The notes beneath the pieces are model-generated. The model was not told the DNA's origin and searched no databases. It saw only the letters and a program-made list of their open reading frames with translations. This document shows, one piece after another, positions 49,977 to 61,692 of a stretch of 64,000 bases of DNA. The position numbers and the translations under genes are program-made. The DNA is from Reclinomonas americana ATCC 50394 (lineage: Eukaryota > Jakobida > Jakobea > Jakobida), in the NCBI GenBank assembly GCA_048213135.1, contig PS015054.1, forward strand, positions 67,491 to 131,490, given 5' to 3'. The number at the start of each line of letters is the position of its first letter. Within the stretch, counting starts at the first letter, position 1.

Positions 49977-52552
49977 ATGACGCGGGCGGCGACACTGCTG
50001 TTGCTGCTGCTGGCCACGAGCCTCTTGATGGCCGTGCACGTACATGGTGAGTTGTCACTTGTTGTCTTTGTTGTTTTGTGTGTGTGCGCGTGCGGCACGC
50101 GGGATCACATGGGCGCATGCCACCTCCTCAAACTGACTCTTCTCTCTCTTTCTATGCGTGTGTGATTGATTGACAGGCATGTTCAAGGGCGTGTACATGG
50201 GCGTGGAGCGTGTCGAGCCTGGCGACTACTGTTGCGTGCATTGTTGTTGGTCTTGTTTTGTAACTGCTCTTCGTTGTCTCACTTGCTCTCTCTCTCACAC
50301 ACACAGACGGGTAAACACGCCGCACTCACACACTGAGAGGCTGTGCTTCATGCTCACTCACTCACTCACTCACTCTCACTCACAGATGGGCGTTTCACAA
50401 TGTGAAGGAGGGCGAGTATCCTTTCCAGGTGACAGTCGTCGGCAATCAAACGTGCAACTCGGTGTTTGAGTGGGACGGCATGTCGCTCTCGCACCTCTCC
50501 TATGATCATCCCGAGTCCAAGGACTGCGAGCATGCGTCATACAGTTGAGCATCTCTTCTTTCTTTCTTACGCACACACATGCTCACTCGGCGACTGACAC
50601 GTGTCCGTTTTTTTCTCTACTTTCTGCAGTGGCGGTGGCTGCGGACTTTACGCGCACTGGTCTCGACGATGTGCTGATCACCAGCATCAAGGATGATGTT
50701 GCGCGCGCGCTCTCTCTCTCACGCACGCCCGCACACACACCTGTCTCTCACAAACATTGGTGCACAGGAGCCTGTCCACGTGATGCACTTTGCGCGTAAG
50801 CTGGTGGTCGATGCTGTGGAGATGCGTGGCGTCAAGAACGGCATGGCCTTCAATCGCGAGGCGGCTGCGCAGTACCAGTTCCTGGCCTCCACGGAGGAAG
50901 GACTCAAGTGCGTTCGATTTTCCTTGCCTGCGTGTGTCCTCGTTGGCTGACATTGCAGTGTGCGCGTCAGGGTGTTCGAGGTGGAGCAGGAGACCAAGAC
51001 GGGCTTCCACGTGGCGAGCAAGGACGCGACGGAGGGCTCGGGCTTTGCGGGCGAGCCGGCGAGCAAGGCCATGCTGGTGGGACCGTACACCTCGCAGCGT
51101 TCCGATGTGCTGGTGGGCTTCCGCCACTACAAGAACATGCGCAACGGACGCTACAAGCTGGTAAACTCCAAGTTCCCGGCGTCGGAGCGCGCCGCCTCGG
51201 CCAATGCGCTCTTTGCGCATGTGGACTTGCGCGACGGCAACCGCAACATGGCGATTATCGAGGCTGACCCTGAGCGTTGCGTTCCTTTTCGTCGTTTGTT
51301 GTTGCACTGCACGTCCGTCTCACACGTGCTGCAACGCAACAGACGGTCAGCGCTTGTGGGTGCTGGAGGACGACACGGAGGAGTACGTGAACGTGGCCAC
51401 GGGTGCCTTTGCCAGCAAGATGAACGTGCAGAGCGTGTGCGTTGCCGATTTCGACAATGACGGCTTCCAGGAGGTGTTTTTGCAGTTGAGTCCCCTATTC
51501 CGCTCACCCTTTCCCCCTCCAGCTTCCTTCCCTTTTTTTCCTTACCCGCATACACGCGCGCGCAGCAACTCGGGTGAGCCGAACCGCATGTTCACGGTCA
51601 AGGACAACAACCTGGTGGAGATCGACGCGGGTGAAGCGGCGGAGCCGGAGCGCCTCGGCACTGGTTGCGCCGTCGGTGACTTTGACGGAGACGGCTACCA
51701 GGAGCTGGTGCTGTCGCACCGCAACGAGACTGCACTGTTGCCGCCCAAGTACATGCGCAAGAGCGTGTACGAGCGCACCTCTGGCAAGGCCGCCTACGAC
51801 GCTATGATGAAGCAGAAGGAGGCGGAGCAGAAGCGCAAGTCCAAGAAGAAGCGCGACGAGGAGAACGGAGTCAACTCTGCGGACGACGAGGAGGAGGAGG
51901 CCAAGAAGAAGAAGGACGAGGAGTGGGTCGACAGCGACAAGGCGCAGGAGGAGAAGAGGAAGAAGAAGAACAAGAAGAACGCCGACAAGAAGAAGTCTGG
52001 CGATGATGACGACGACGCCGCCGCCGGCAAGGACGAGAACGAGTCGCCCAAGATCCGCAGCAATGAGGACGACGATGACGATGATGATGACGACGCCGAC
52101 GACGATTCGGACCCACTTGAGGAGATCTTCTACCACCCCATCACGCTGTACAAGCTGGTCAAGCGCCCCAAGCACCGCCGTATCGCCTTCTTGCCTCTGA
52201 CGCTGATGGGCGCACCGGCTCGCCACGTGTGGGTGCAACTGAAGGACACGGAGGGTGGCGTGCAGACTCGCGTCATTGACACGCACCACTCGCACCTGGG
52301 CGGCGAAGAGGTATGCTGTGAATAGAGTACTGTGTATGTATGTGTGTGCGCTAAGCTCGACAGTCTCTTACCTACTATTCTGATGCATCGCAGCCGATTG
52401 CCAGCTTTGGTTTGGGACCCAAGGCCGCGCTGGAAAAGATCAACCTGATCTACCCCACGGGCATGACCAAGGAGATTGCACTGGCCCTCGACCTCAACAA
52501 GGTGCACCAGATCTCGTACCCGCCAGACGCCATTATCCGCGACGAGCTTTAA
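49977..52552 (+). CDS. Secreted FG-GAP/ASPIC-UnbV (CRTAC1-like) protein with a Lys/Glu/Asp insert
   Basis: A signal peptide, MTRAATLLLLLLATSLLMAV, comes first. The body has integrin-like calcium repeats: DFDNDGFQEVF and DFDGDGYQELVL, plus a degenerate DFTRTGLDDVLI. The C-terminal block SHLGGEEPIASFGLGPKAAL and EKINLIYPTG is the ASPIC/UnbV domain of cartilage acidic protein 1 and bacterial UnbV proteins. Between them (about 51800-52110) lies a highly charged insert, KQKEAEQKRKSKKKRDEE then long Lys and Asp runs (DDDDDDDDDADDDSD), about 100 residues. Stop TAA at 52550-52552. Likely extracellular and calcium-binding. The insert is unusual for a secreted protein and resembles nuclear or ER-luminal charged tracts. 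The 5' exons from 50050 to 50560 contain CT- and CA-rich introns. Confidence 0.78.
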
Positions 52553-52974
52553 AGCGTTTGCTGCTAGTGAATCATTTTTTATCACGTTTCAAAAACAAAC
52601 AAGTATTTTAATTTTTTCGATAGTTTTTTTCTTTTTTCTGCCTCTCGCATATTGCTCTCCACCCAAGTCGTCACAGGAAACACCAAACAACAACAACACA
52701 GTGGTAGTAATGGTGACGGAGTGCGGCCGGTGCTCAAGTCGACAGCGTGCAAAGCAACGACTCAAGAAACACGTCATTTACACGCATAAAAAACACGACA
52801 AAGGAGTCACCGGCTCACCACACCACACCACCACACTACTCACTGAAAACCACAAACACAACAACGACAACTAGACCCGACAGACAGGGTGGAGGATGAA
52901 TGGCTACAAACCATTCACGGTTATACGAGTGGATATGTTTTTAGGATTTTGACCGGGATCCGGATTCCGTCCGT
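52553..52974. other. Convergent intergenic region
   Basis: About 420 bp that is markedly more AT-rich than the rest of the window (T runs at 52572-52640, A-rich blocks near 52680 and 52850). No open frame of note. Both flanking genes end here, so it holds their 3' ends. Confidence 0.6.
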
Positions 52975-54017
52975 TCAAGGCGACTGCGGGGCCGCTGCGC
53001 GGGCGGGCCACTGCCAGGACTGCGGGAGAACCTTCTCCACCGCAGACGGCACCGAGCGCAGAATGGGCGGTGAGTGCCACAACAGCGGATCAAAGTCGAA
53101 GGAGATTGTTTGCGGCATATGTCGCGGATGGCCATTCCACGCGTAATACAACTCGTAACAGCGGTGATGGCTCTCCTTCAGCATCTCTTCGACAACCTCG
53201 GCCACGGCCTTGTACATATCCGGTCTGCAGCTCGTGTGAGAGAGAGAGAAAAGGGAGGGATGACGGGGGTAGTAACTCACCGACTCATGCCGCGCTGCTT
53301 CATCTCGGCCACAAAGTCATCAAAGGTCTTCGGGTCGCCGACGTAGCCAACGACCTTCTTGCGGAACTGCAGGTTTTCGTCCAGGGGCGCCACATCCTTC
53401 ATGCCGGCGTGATACACGGGCAGCACAACGGGGCTCTTGCGGCCTTCGAGAATGGTGTCGACAATGAGACGGCCGACGCCGAGTCGGCATTTGCGTGGTT
53501 CAGAGTTCTGGTGCACGAAGCCTTCGGGGAAGATGTGGACCCACTCGCCGAGGGCCAGCCGATCCACGGCCGACTGCATCTCCTTCTGGTCCACACCGCC
53601 GCCTCGCCGCACCGGCAATCCCTTCAAGTTGTGGAACACAAACGCAATCGGCTTGGAGGTGAAGCACACATCGGCGGCGGCCAACGCCCACCGAATCAAC
53701 TCGCCATCCGCAATCTGGTTGTAGGGGATCAACGCCATCTGAAACGCCGGCTCATCCACCATTGAATCGTGATTCGACACCGTCAACAGACCGCGCCCAT
53801 CGCGATCGTCCATCATAAGCTTATGCAACCGTGGCAAGTTGTACACCTTCATCTGATTGATGTGCTGCAGAATGAACTTGGCCGTCCATCCCATTGACGC
53901 CATCAGCGTAAACCGCACAACATCCGACGCCACAGAAATCGGTTGGACATCGGGCTTGTCGCTGTTGTATCGCAGTGGGCTGTCACGTGCCAGCACCTCT
54001 TCCTTGCTTCTGTGCAT
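52975..54017 (-). CDS. TAZ: Tafazzin-family phospholipid-lysophospholipid transacylase
   Basis: Remodels cardiolipin in mitochondria. Motifs in order: LLTVSNHDSMVDEP (acyltransferase motif I, canonical NHxSxxDDP, here DEP), ELIRWALAAADVCFTSKP, LPVRRGGGVDQKEM, GEWVHIFPEGFVHQ (FPEG motif), CRLGVGRLIV and VVLPVYHAGMKDV. This is the complete tafazzin block order. The start chosen is the ATG at 54017 (MHRSKEEVLARDSP). The C-terminal exon after the intron (about 53275-53225) reads YKAVAEVVEEMLKESHHRCYELYYAW and ends at the TGA at 52977-52975. The Asp-to-Glu change in motif I leaves the His and first Asp intact. An extra upstream exon is possible. Confidence 0.88.
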
Positions 54018-54498
54018 CAGTTCGAATGCATATGACGTCAGCACATGCCACACAGAATAAGGAATGATTCACCAGTTGGCAACGACACACTGAATAGTAG
54101 TGAAGAGTGTGCGTGTGTCTATGAGAGACAATGCCAGACAGGAAGAGGGAGGACACGATGCTGTTGTCTGGCTTAGTAAGGACACGCGAAATGGCGACTC
54201 CATGGAGACACATGTCACCCACAAAAAACACCCCCTCGCACAGAACGCGGAGTTTCGGTGACACTCCGCCACACACTCCGCTTTTCCTCCTCTTCTCCTA
54301 TCTCACTCACTCACTCTGCTTGCCCTCGCTGGTGCTCGTGTTTTACACAACAGAAACGCAACGATGCTTCTTGTGATAGCGAGGCTGCCCATTGATCAGA
54401 CCGCCTCAACGGCGGTTGTGGGAACGAGCCCGACATGGCCGTGGCCATTGGCACGCGGCTGAACAGGCTGCCGAAGAGCATCTGTCTCCTCTCGCACA
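54018..54498. other. Divergent intergenic region
   Basis: About 480 bp between the tafazzin start (minus) and the coiled-coil gene start (plus). It contains CACTCACTC repeats near 54300-54318. No gene is supported. Confidence 0.5.
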
Positions 54499-57485
54499 AT
54501 GCGCAAACGAACAATTGGTCGACAGGACGGCGGGACGCATCCATTTCCTTTGCTTGATTGCATGGCGGCAGTGACAGGTACGCGCTCTCCTTGCTTCTCA
54601 TCTGCATGCCTCTCCTCTCTCTCTCGCTGACTCGCGCTCGCCAGACTTGCAACGTCGACTTCGCGAAGCCGAACATGCGACGGTCTCGTTGCAAAAGCAG
54701 CAGCACTCGATGCAGCAACGAGTTGCGCGATGAGCGTGAGAGCACGCAACACACACACATTGCACACTGAGATCGCGTCTGCACAGGTCGACGAGCTCAT
54801 GGAGGAACTGCGCGTGACGCGACGCAAGTTGGAGACACAGACACACGAGTTTGACTTGCTCAAGCGCAGTGTTGCGTTGCCTCTGTGCATGCGTGCGCGT
54901 ACGTGCTATGTACACACACTCTCTCACACTTCGACACACACACACACAGAGCGAAAAAGTAACGACACAGAAACGCGATTGCGATCGACAACTGGAAGAG
55001 GCGCGAAACTACATCAAACGACTCGAGTCTCGCGTGGCCAAGGATGTGCGAGGCATTCAGCTGGTGGAACGCAGTCAGGTGCGCCTTTTATACACGCACT
55101 TGCCTCTCCTCCCCTCCTCGTTTCCTCACGCCAACTCTGATAGAACGCGGAACGAAGGGCAGCAGTCATGGAGCGATTGGTGGAGGATCGTGAACAGAAG
55201 GAGGTACAGACGCGAGAGCAGCTGGAGGCCGCGCAACGTGAGATTCGTCTCCTCACTGGTGCGCCGCTTGCCTCTTGCCTCTCTGTCTCCGCTGGTGTGT
55301 GTGGCTCACCGTGCGTTGGCAGAGGCACTGGAGATGAAGGCCGAAAACCTCGGTGTCACCGGCAACTATCGCAGCGTGCTGTTGTACGACATTGCCAAGC
55401 TGCGAGAGCAGAACAGGCAGCTGAATGTGCGCGTGGCGGAGATCCGGATGGAGCGCGACTCGATGACTGAGGAGTTGAAGCAGCAAGCCATGACTGGTGC
55501 GCTTCTTCTTCTCGTCTCTCTCTCTCTCTCTCCTCTCTCTCCTGTCCACAGATGCTGACTGGTGCGGCGTGCACGTGTATTAGTGGCTCGCATGCAGGAG
55601 ATTACGCGGAGTGCGGGGGCGGCAGTGGACGAGGCTCGGCAGCGCATGAGCGATGCCGAAGAGGAGTCGAGGCAATCGCAGGAACGACTTGGTGCGGTGG
55701 AGCAGGAGAAGGAGGTGTTGCTGGAGTACATTGAGAAGCTGGTGGAGGAGAGTGCCACGTTCCGCACACGGGCCGAGCATGCTGAGGACGAGGCGCAGGG
55801 GCGCGCAGCTCAGGTTCAGTTGACTCGCAACTCGCCTGTCTCTCTGTCGCTCTTGCTGTCTGAAAACGTATCTCGCGCACAGGCTGCCGATCTGCAGGCA
55901 CAACTCTCGGCGTTGCAGCAACAGAAACGGTCGGTAGAGGAAAAGACGTCGGCGGCGCAGCTTGCACGCGATCTGCACGACAAGTCCACACGGAAAGAGT
56001 TGAAGACTGTTCAGCAACAGGTGTGTGTGCGCTCGTGTTTTCGCATACCTGGCGGATGCCTGACGGGGGGAGTTTTGTGTGTGCTGCACGATGCAGTGCG
56101 CTGAGCTGGAGGCTCGACTGCAAGAGGCGCTTCGTGTCAGTGGCGCACTGCAGCAAGATAATGCGGCACTGCGTACCGATTTTGCGCGTGTTCAGCAGCA
56201 GCAGAATGCAGACGAGATGCGAGTGCGCGAGTTGGCGCTGGCCATGAGTGACCTGCGTCGCGAGGTATACATGTGCTCCACCTTTCCACTCTCTTGTTCT
56301 CGATTCGGCTCAGTTTTGCGCACATACGCACACACAGAATGCCGCGCTGGCCGCGGAGCGCGATCGAGTACAGAGCGAATCGCAAAAGACCGAGGCTCGA
56401 TACCTCGACAAGATGAATCAGTTGCTCACCGAACTGAAGATGGTCATTAGCCAGCGGGACGCGGCCATTGCGGAGGCCAAGTCGCTGGCGGCCGCACGGG
56501 ATTCCGCACGGCAGGCCGAGGAAAAGGTTTGCAGTGCATTATCCAACTTGGATCGCTCTATGATTGCATCGCTCACCGATGGATGGATGGGGCAGTCGAA
56601 AGCTGCCGACGATCGTGTCAACGAGGCCGAGCGAACCAAAGTGATGCTGAGACGAGCGCTCGCCACCCAGATCGAAGGTCTTCAGGTGCAGCTCGATGCC
56701 GCACATCGCAGCGTTGACGACCTCAAGGCACGCCTGCACGAGTCCGAGATTGATCGGCAGCGATTGAAAGTTCGTCCTCGGTGGGATGATGCTTGTTTCG
56801 TTCAAGGCACTCACCCCCCCTGTCTCCATCTGCGTGCAGTTGCTAGCTCAGTCCAGGAATCGTGGCGGGTCGCCGACACCGGCAAACATTGATCCGCGCT
56901 CGCCGTTTTCGCAGCTGAGTCCACTCGGGAGCTCCGTTGCCTCGCCGTTCGATCCGTCCGCTGCTGCCGCCGTCGACTCACCAAGCTCGTTGGGTGGTGA
57001 ACTCGGCACTGCTCTGGCGGGTGGGCGGAGGAGGAGACGGGCGACCAAGGGCACGCTGCAAGACTCGACACCAACAGGCGACGAGGATGCCGACGAGTTG
57101 GATTTGAGCTCCAACTCCGAGGATGAGTTGGCCGACGATAGTGACGACGACGACGGCGACGATGGACAGCGGGCGAACGGCAACAGGAAGAATGGGAGGA
57201 GTGCAGTCGCCGACGACACGAGCAACGACACATCGACGCACCGAGCCGACGGCAAGCATGTTCGGATAGCAGCGACGGACAGCAACGCACAGCCGCTCGA
57301 TGTGCAGTTTCACATGGAGCAGGGCATGAGCGTGCCGGCTTCAGACTCGGCCGATGGTTTGTGGTGCACTTTGTCTCTTCTTGTCTTTCTCTTTCTGACG
57401 TGGGGGAGAGGGAGCAGGCGCCTTGAAACCTCTGCGGACGCTAATGGATATTGCCGAGGCAGAGGAGGCCGATTTTTACTCGTGA
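54499..57485 (+). CDS. Long coiled-coil protein (unidentified)
   Basis: About ten exons. I place the start at the ATG at 54499 (MRKRTIGRQDGGTHPFPLLDCMAAVTD); the ATG at 54562 (MAAVTD) is an in-frame alternative. Nearly the whole chain to about 56770 is heptad coiled coil: VDELMEELRVTRRKLETQ, CDRQLEEARNYIKRLESRV, IAKLREQNRQLNVRVAEIR, EEESRQSQERLGAVEQEKE, ELEARLQEALRVSGALQQ, LDKMNQLLTELKMVISQRD and LQVQLDAAHRSVDDLKARL. The tail is disordered (SPFSQLSPLGSSVASPFDP, an Asp-rich run) with a conserved-looking end LKPLRTLMDIAEAEEADFYS and TGA at 57483-57485. It could be a centrosome, golgin or axonemal coiled coil; nothing specific is visible. Confidence 0.65.
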
Positions 57486-57562
57486 ACAGCAAGCCACGAG
57501 AGAGTGACATAAAAACGTACATGTTTGTGTGTGCGTGTGTACCCAAACTGACACAATCTACT

Positions 57563-60500
57563 TTATTCTCCAAACAACGTGGCTTTGTAGCGGTTCACCA
57601 GCGACTGGAAGTCGTGGTCGTCCTTGCGATCCTGCAGCTTCTCGCGCGTTCTCGATCGCTTCTTCTCTACCACAGGCGCGCTGGCTGCTGCTCCTGCCCT
57701 TGCGGGCGCTGGCGCCGCCGAACGGACCATACGTGGCTTCCTCGTCATGGTGCCTTCCGGCTCACTCGCCACTCGTCTCTCCTCGCTGAAACGGCGGGCC
57801 TTGACCGGCGGCGTTCGATCTGACGAGTTTCTCTCCGACGGCGCGTCCGCACTGGGTGCCCGCTTTCGCTTCGATCCTGCTCCCGAGCCATTTTCTGTCG
57901 CCGTGGGTCGAGCACGACCAGGAGAAGGACCGCCGGCTGCAGCGCCACGTTCTTGCCTCTTGGGCCTCCTATCCTGCTGCTGCTGCTGGTGCGGCTTGTT
58001 GCGCCTTTCGTCACCCGACTTACGCTCCCGTGACGACTCCCTCCGAGCGCCGCCCGCAGGCGACGATGCTGCGACGCCGCCATTCTGCAATGCGGCCAAT
58101 CGCTGCTGACTGCGGTTCCGCCCGATCTCCTGATGCTTTCGCAGCTGCTGGAGAGCCAAGTGATTCTCCACCGCAAACTCGACTGACGGTCACACACGCA
58201 GTGTGAGGCAAAAAAAAGGAAATGTCACAGGACTGCGACGCGAGAGAGAACACGCACCAATTAACCGACGGTCCTTGGAGAAGTACTTCGGGTTGTTGTT
58301 GAGCGCTCGCAAGGCATGCAGTGCGTGCTCATGCTCGGCGAATTCGACGAAACCGAAACCGCGGCTGCGTGGCTCACCAGTGCTCGGATCGATGCGCTCC
58401 GGATCACGCACAATCTTGACCTGCTTGACAGCAGCCTTGCGGTTGCCGCCCTTGGTTTCATGAATCGCGGTCATGCACAGTTGACGGAGTGATGCCTCGT
58501 TGTAATGCACAGGTAGGTTGCGGACGGAGAGACGAGTCTGTTGCACATGGAGAGTGGTGAGGTGGAGAAAGCAGCGGAAGCAGAAGAAGAAGAATAATGG
58601 ACGCAACGGTCGAGACAAAGTTGTTGGGGTTCTTCAGCTTCTCCTTCTTCTCCTTCCAGGCGGCCTCACGCTTCTTCATGTCGTACTCAGAGATCTCGGC
58701 AGCAGCCTCGCTGTCCGGCATGATCACTGCGCGTCGCAATTGTGTCAGCAAACAGGAAACGAAATAAGAGTTGGACGCAGTGATATGGCACACGCACCGC
58801 CCTCCTTGGCCAAGTACAAATTGCGGCCGTCGCTTTTCTTGGCCTCGTACTCCTTGCGCTCCTGCTGACGCCGTGCGGCCTCGTCGGAGGAGACGGCCTC
58901 ACACAGAATCAAACGGCGACCCGATATTCTCACGCCCATGTCGCCGAGCTCCGTGTCCGTCACTAGGATTTTCTTGTTGCTCAACTTCTCCTTTCTGCGA
59001 TCAGCTGCCTGTTGCTCGAGTGCCTTCTCGGCAGCAGTTGACTGTGCGCAGACACGCACACAGACGATTGAGTAGGAGCTCAAGCAGGTGTGTGAGGGAG
59101 AGAGAGAGCTACTCACCACAGAGAGTGCCGCCTGCGCAGATTCACGCTTGGAGAATTGCACGAATGCAGTGCCGCGCGGATGTCCGGTAACCTTGTCGAG
59201 CACCACACGGCAGTAGGCGACACGGCCGAATTCGGAGAATCTGGCAACGCAGTCAGTCGCCGCCAAGAGATATGAGAAGCAGATCGACAGTGAGCAACAC
59301 ACACACACCGCTCCTTCAATTCCTGCTCCGTCACCTCGAAAGGCACATTGCGTACAAACAGCAGTGCACCATCCTCCGCTGAACACAAGCACAAACAGTC
59401 AAACTCGTCAGCCTCATACGTTGTGTGTGGGGAGTAACGGTTCGGCGCAACGAAGATGCTTTGGGCGGGGTTCTGTGCACGTATGGCATGAGTGACTTGT
59501 CGACCACAACAAAACACACGCACAATCTCACACTGTTTCTCACCGTTCGTGGTAGTGGTAGCTTTCGCAGCGGCGGCAGCTACAGCACAGAAAGAAACAC
59601 ACACATGAGTGCTTTCAAACCACAGAATGAACGGAGGAGATCGGGAGCGCAACAGCGGTGGTCGACGACATCGTCCGTGTCCATGACCTCGGCCAGTGCT
59701 TCCTGCTCATCAATCACTTCGTCGTCGCTGCCCTCTTCCTCATCTTCGTCCTCCTGCTCGTCATCATCACTGGCATCGCTCCCGTCGTCGCTCTCATCCT
59801 CCTCTGACTCCTCGGCGGCGACTGCATCATCGGCATTCTGCATCTCCTTGTCGTCCTCGTCTTCCTCTTCTTCGCCCTTCTTACTCTTCTTCTTGTTGCT
59901 GCCGTCCACCTCCATGTCGTCGGTCGCACCGCTCTCCTGCAGCATCTTCTCGTACTGCACCTTGGCCAGTGCGTGATCCACGGCAATCGTGCGTCCCATG
60001 AATTCTGTCGCATTCATGCCAGCAATAGCCTGATATAGCATTCAGTGAAGGGTGATGGGAGGCAGAGCTGCAAAGACGGTCACACACCTCATCGGCCTCC
60101 TCTCGCGTCGACATTTGCACAAAGGCAAATCCACGCAGCCGACCGTCGGCCATGCGCGGGATGTTGGCGTCGACCACGTTGCCGAACTTGGAAAACGCCT
60201 TGCGCAGCTTTTCTTCGCCGCACTACCACCCATCCACACTCGTGAGTCGAGCATGCACCAGGCAAGTGAGCTGCAGAGGCAAAAAACGCAACGTGGAAAG
60301 GCATGTTGCGGATGATCAGACGGTGACCCTTGGTACTGAGCACAGCATCCTGCAATTGGGTGCGAGGCAGTGAGGAAAACACGCAAAAGCACTAAAATCC
60401 CCCTTGCGAGTCATGATACGCACTCCTGTGAAGCGCACGAGAAGCTTGCGAGCGGCACCCAGGGCTTTGCGTCCGTTGAGTTTGGTAACCACTTTCTTGG

Positions 60501-61590
60501 CGACCTCGTCCTTGACGTAGCGCACCGTCACTGCACACACACACGAGTGGCGACAAAGCAAATGAGATCAACACAGTGGGGACGTGATGCTACAATGCCC
60601 GTGCCATCCACTCACCTACATCGTCCTCGAAGTTGACGGCCTCGACAGCACCGTACTTCCGCAGCTTCTTCTCAATGGCTTTGCGATTCTCCGTCACCTC
60701 TTCCTCGCTCAGCCCGGTGATCTTGATGTCACGCAGCTTGATGGTGGGATGGTGAATCTCCCTACCACACAACAACGCGGGCGTCACACAACCATCGCGG
60801 ACCATGCACACACACACACAGCTCGACGCAACTCGAGCTTCTTTCGGCGTCTTTCCTTCTGCTTCTCTCGCTTCTTGTCGATCTTGGCTCGACGACGTGC
60901 GGCCTCGGGGGTCTCGCCATCGATAGCCGCTGCAGTGGCCTTTTTTGCAGGCGAGGTGGTCGTGGTGCTCGTCGTGCCCTCGTCTGCAAGAAAACAACCG
61001 ACGGAAATAATGAGCGAATGTCGCCCGCTGGTGGTGCTCTGCGTGGAGACACATACCTTCGACTTCTTGTCTGAAGCCACGCGGCTGCGCCCGGTCGACC
61101 TTGAGCACTCGCCCCAGCCACTCAGTGCCATTCAGCGTCTCCACTGCGGTCACTGCATCGGCCTCCAGCGCACTGCATGCATACCACAAAGCTGCGTGAG
61201 CGTGGCCGCCGATCGGAGAATGCAAGACAACACGAGACGCAACAATTCCACAAAGGCGAATCCCTTGCTCTTGTGCGTCTCTGCACATACAGTACACAAG
61301 TCATCAGCAGAGGAAAGAGCACGGGTGCATGCCGAAACAACCAACCTCGATCGCACACAATGAAGGCGCGCTTGATTGGTGCCACTGCCGCAAAGTACTC
61401 CTCGACTGCACACATCGACACACACACAAAAAAAAAGAGTGAGGACCGGTGGTCACAGGGTCTGTGCATGTGAATGTGCACCAACACTCACACAGCCCCA
61501 TTCTTCTTCCACCACGCAACTTTTCTCATTGTCAGCCGAGAACGGCAGGTTCCGCACAAACACGGTGCACGGCAACTCGAGCTTCGGCAT
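57563..61590 (-). CDS. RBM28: RBM28/Nop4-like nucleolar RNA-binding protein with several RRMs
   Basis: The start ATG is at 61590 (MPKLELPCTVFVRNLPFSAD). RRM1: TVFVRNLPF, KGFAFVEL. RRM2: LIIRNMPF, LRKAFSKFGNVVDANIPRMADGRLRGFAFVQM, then FMGRTIAVDHALAK. A long acidic linker (DGSNKKKSKKGEEEEDEDDKE) precedes RRM3: ALLFVRNVPFEVTEQELKE, FSEFGRVAYCRVV, GTAFVQF. RRM4: TRLSVRNLPVHYNEASLRQL, SRGFGFVEF. REAAWKEKKEKLKNPNNF precedes RRM4, as in RBM28. The basic tail (RSRTREKLQDRKDDHDF) ends TLFGE with TAA at 57565-57563. Polyadenylation signal AATAAA overlaps that stop (57562-57567). RBM28/Nop4 acts in 60S ribosomal subunit assembly in the nucleolus. The number of exons is at least 15, with short introns. 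Confidence 0.88.
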
Positions 61591-61692
61591 GCGGGCGGCT
61601 CACACAAACACACACTGCAAAAGACTGGACAGATTGATGAGTGCGAGCAACACTGTCCACAGCGATCCTGCACGACTACGTACGCGTAGACG
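61591..61692. promoter_or_regulatory. Bidirectional promoter interval
   Basis: Only 102 bp separate the divergent start codons at 61590 (-) and 61693 (+). The interval contains CA-rich sequence (61600-61615) and CGTACGCGTA near the plus-strand start. No specific element is claimed. Confidence 0.4.

Noticed and set aside
51504-52295. Minus-strand hydrophobic open frame of 263 codons
   Set aside because: Antisense of the Lys/Glu/Asp insert; AAG and GAC codons reverse to Leu and Val. The plus strand is a clear gene.
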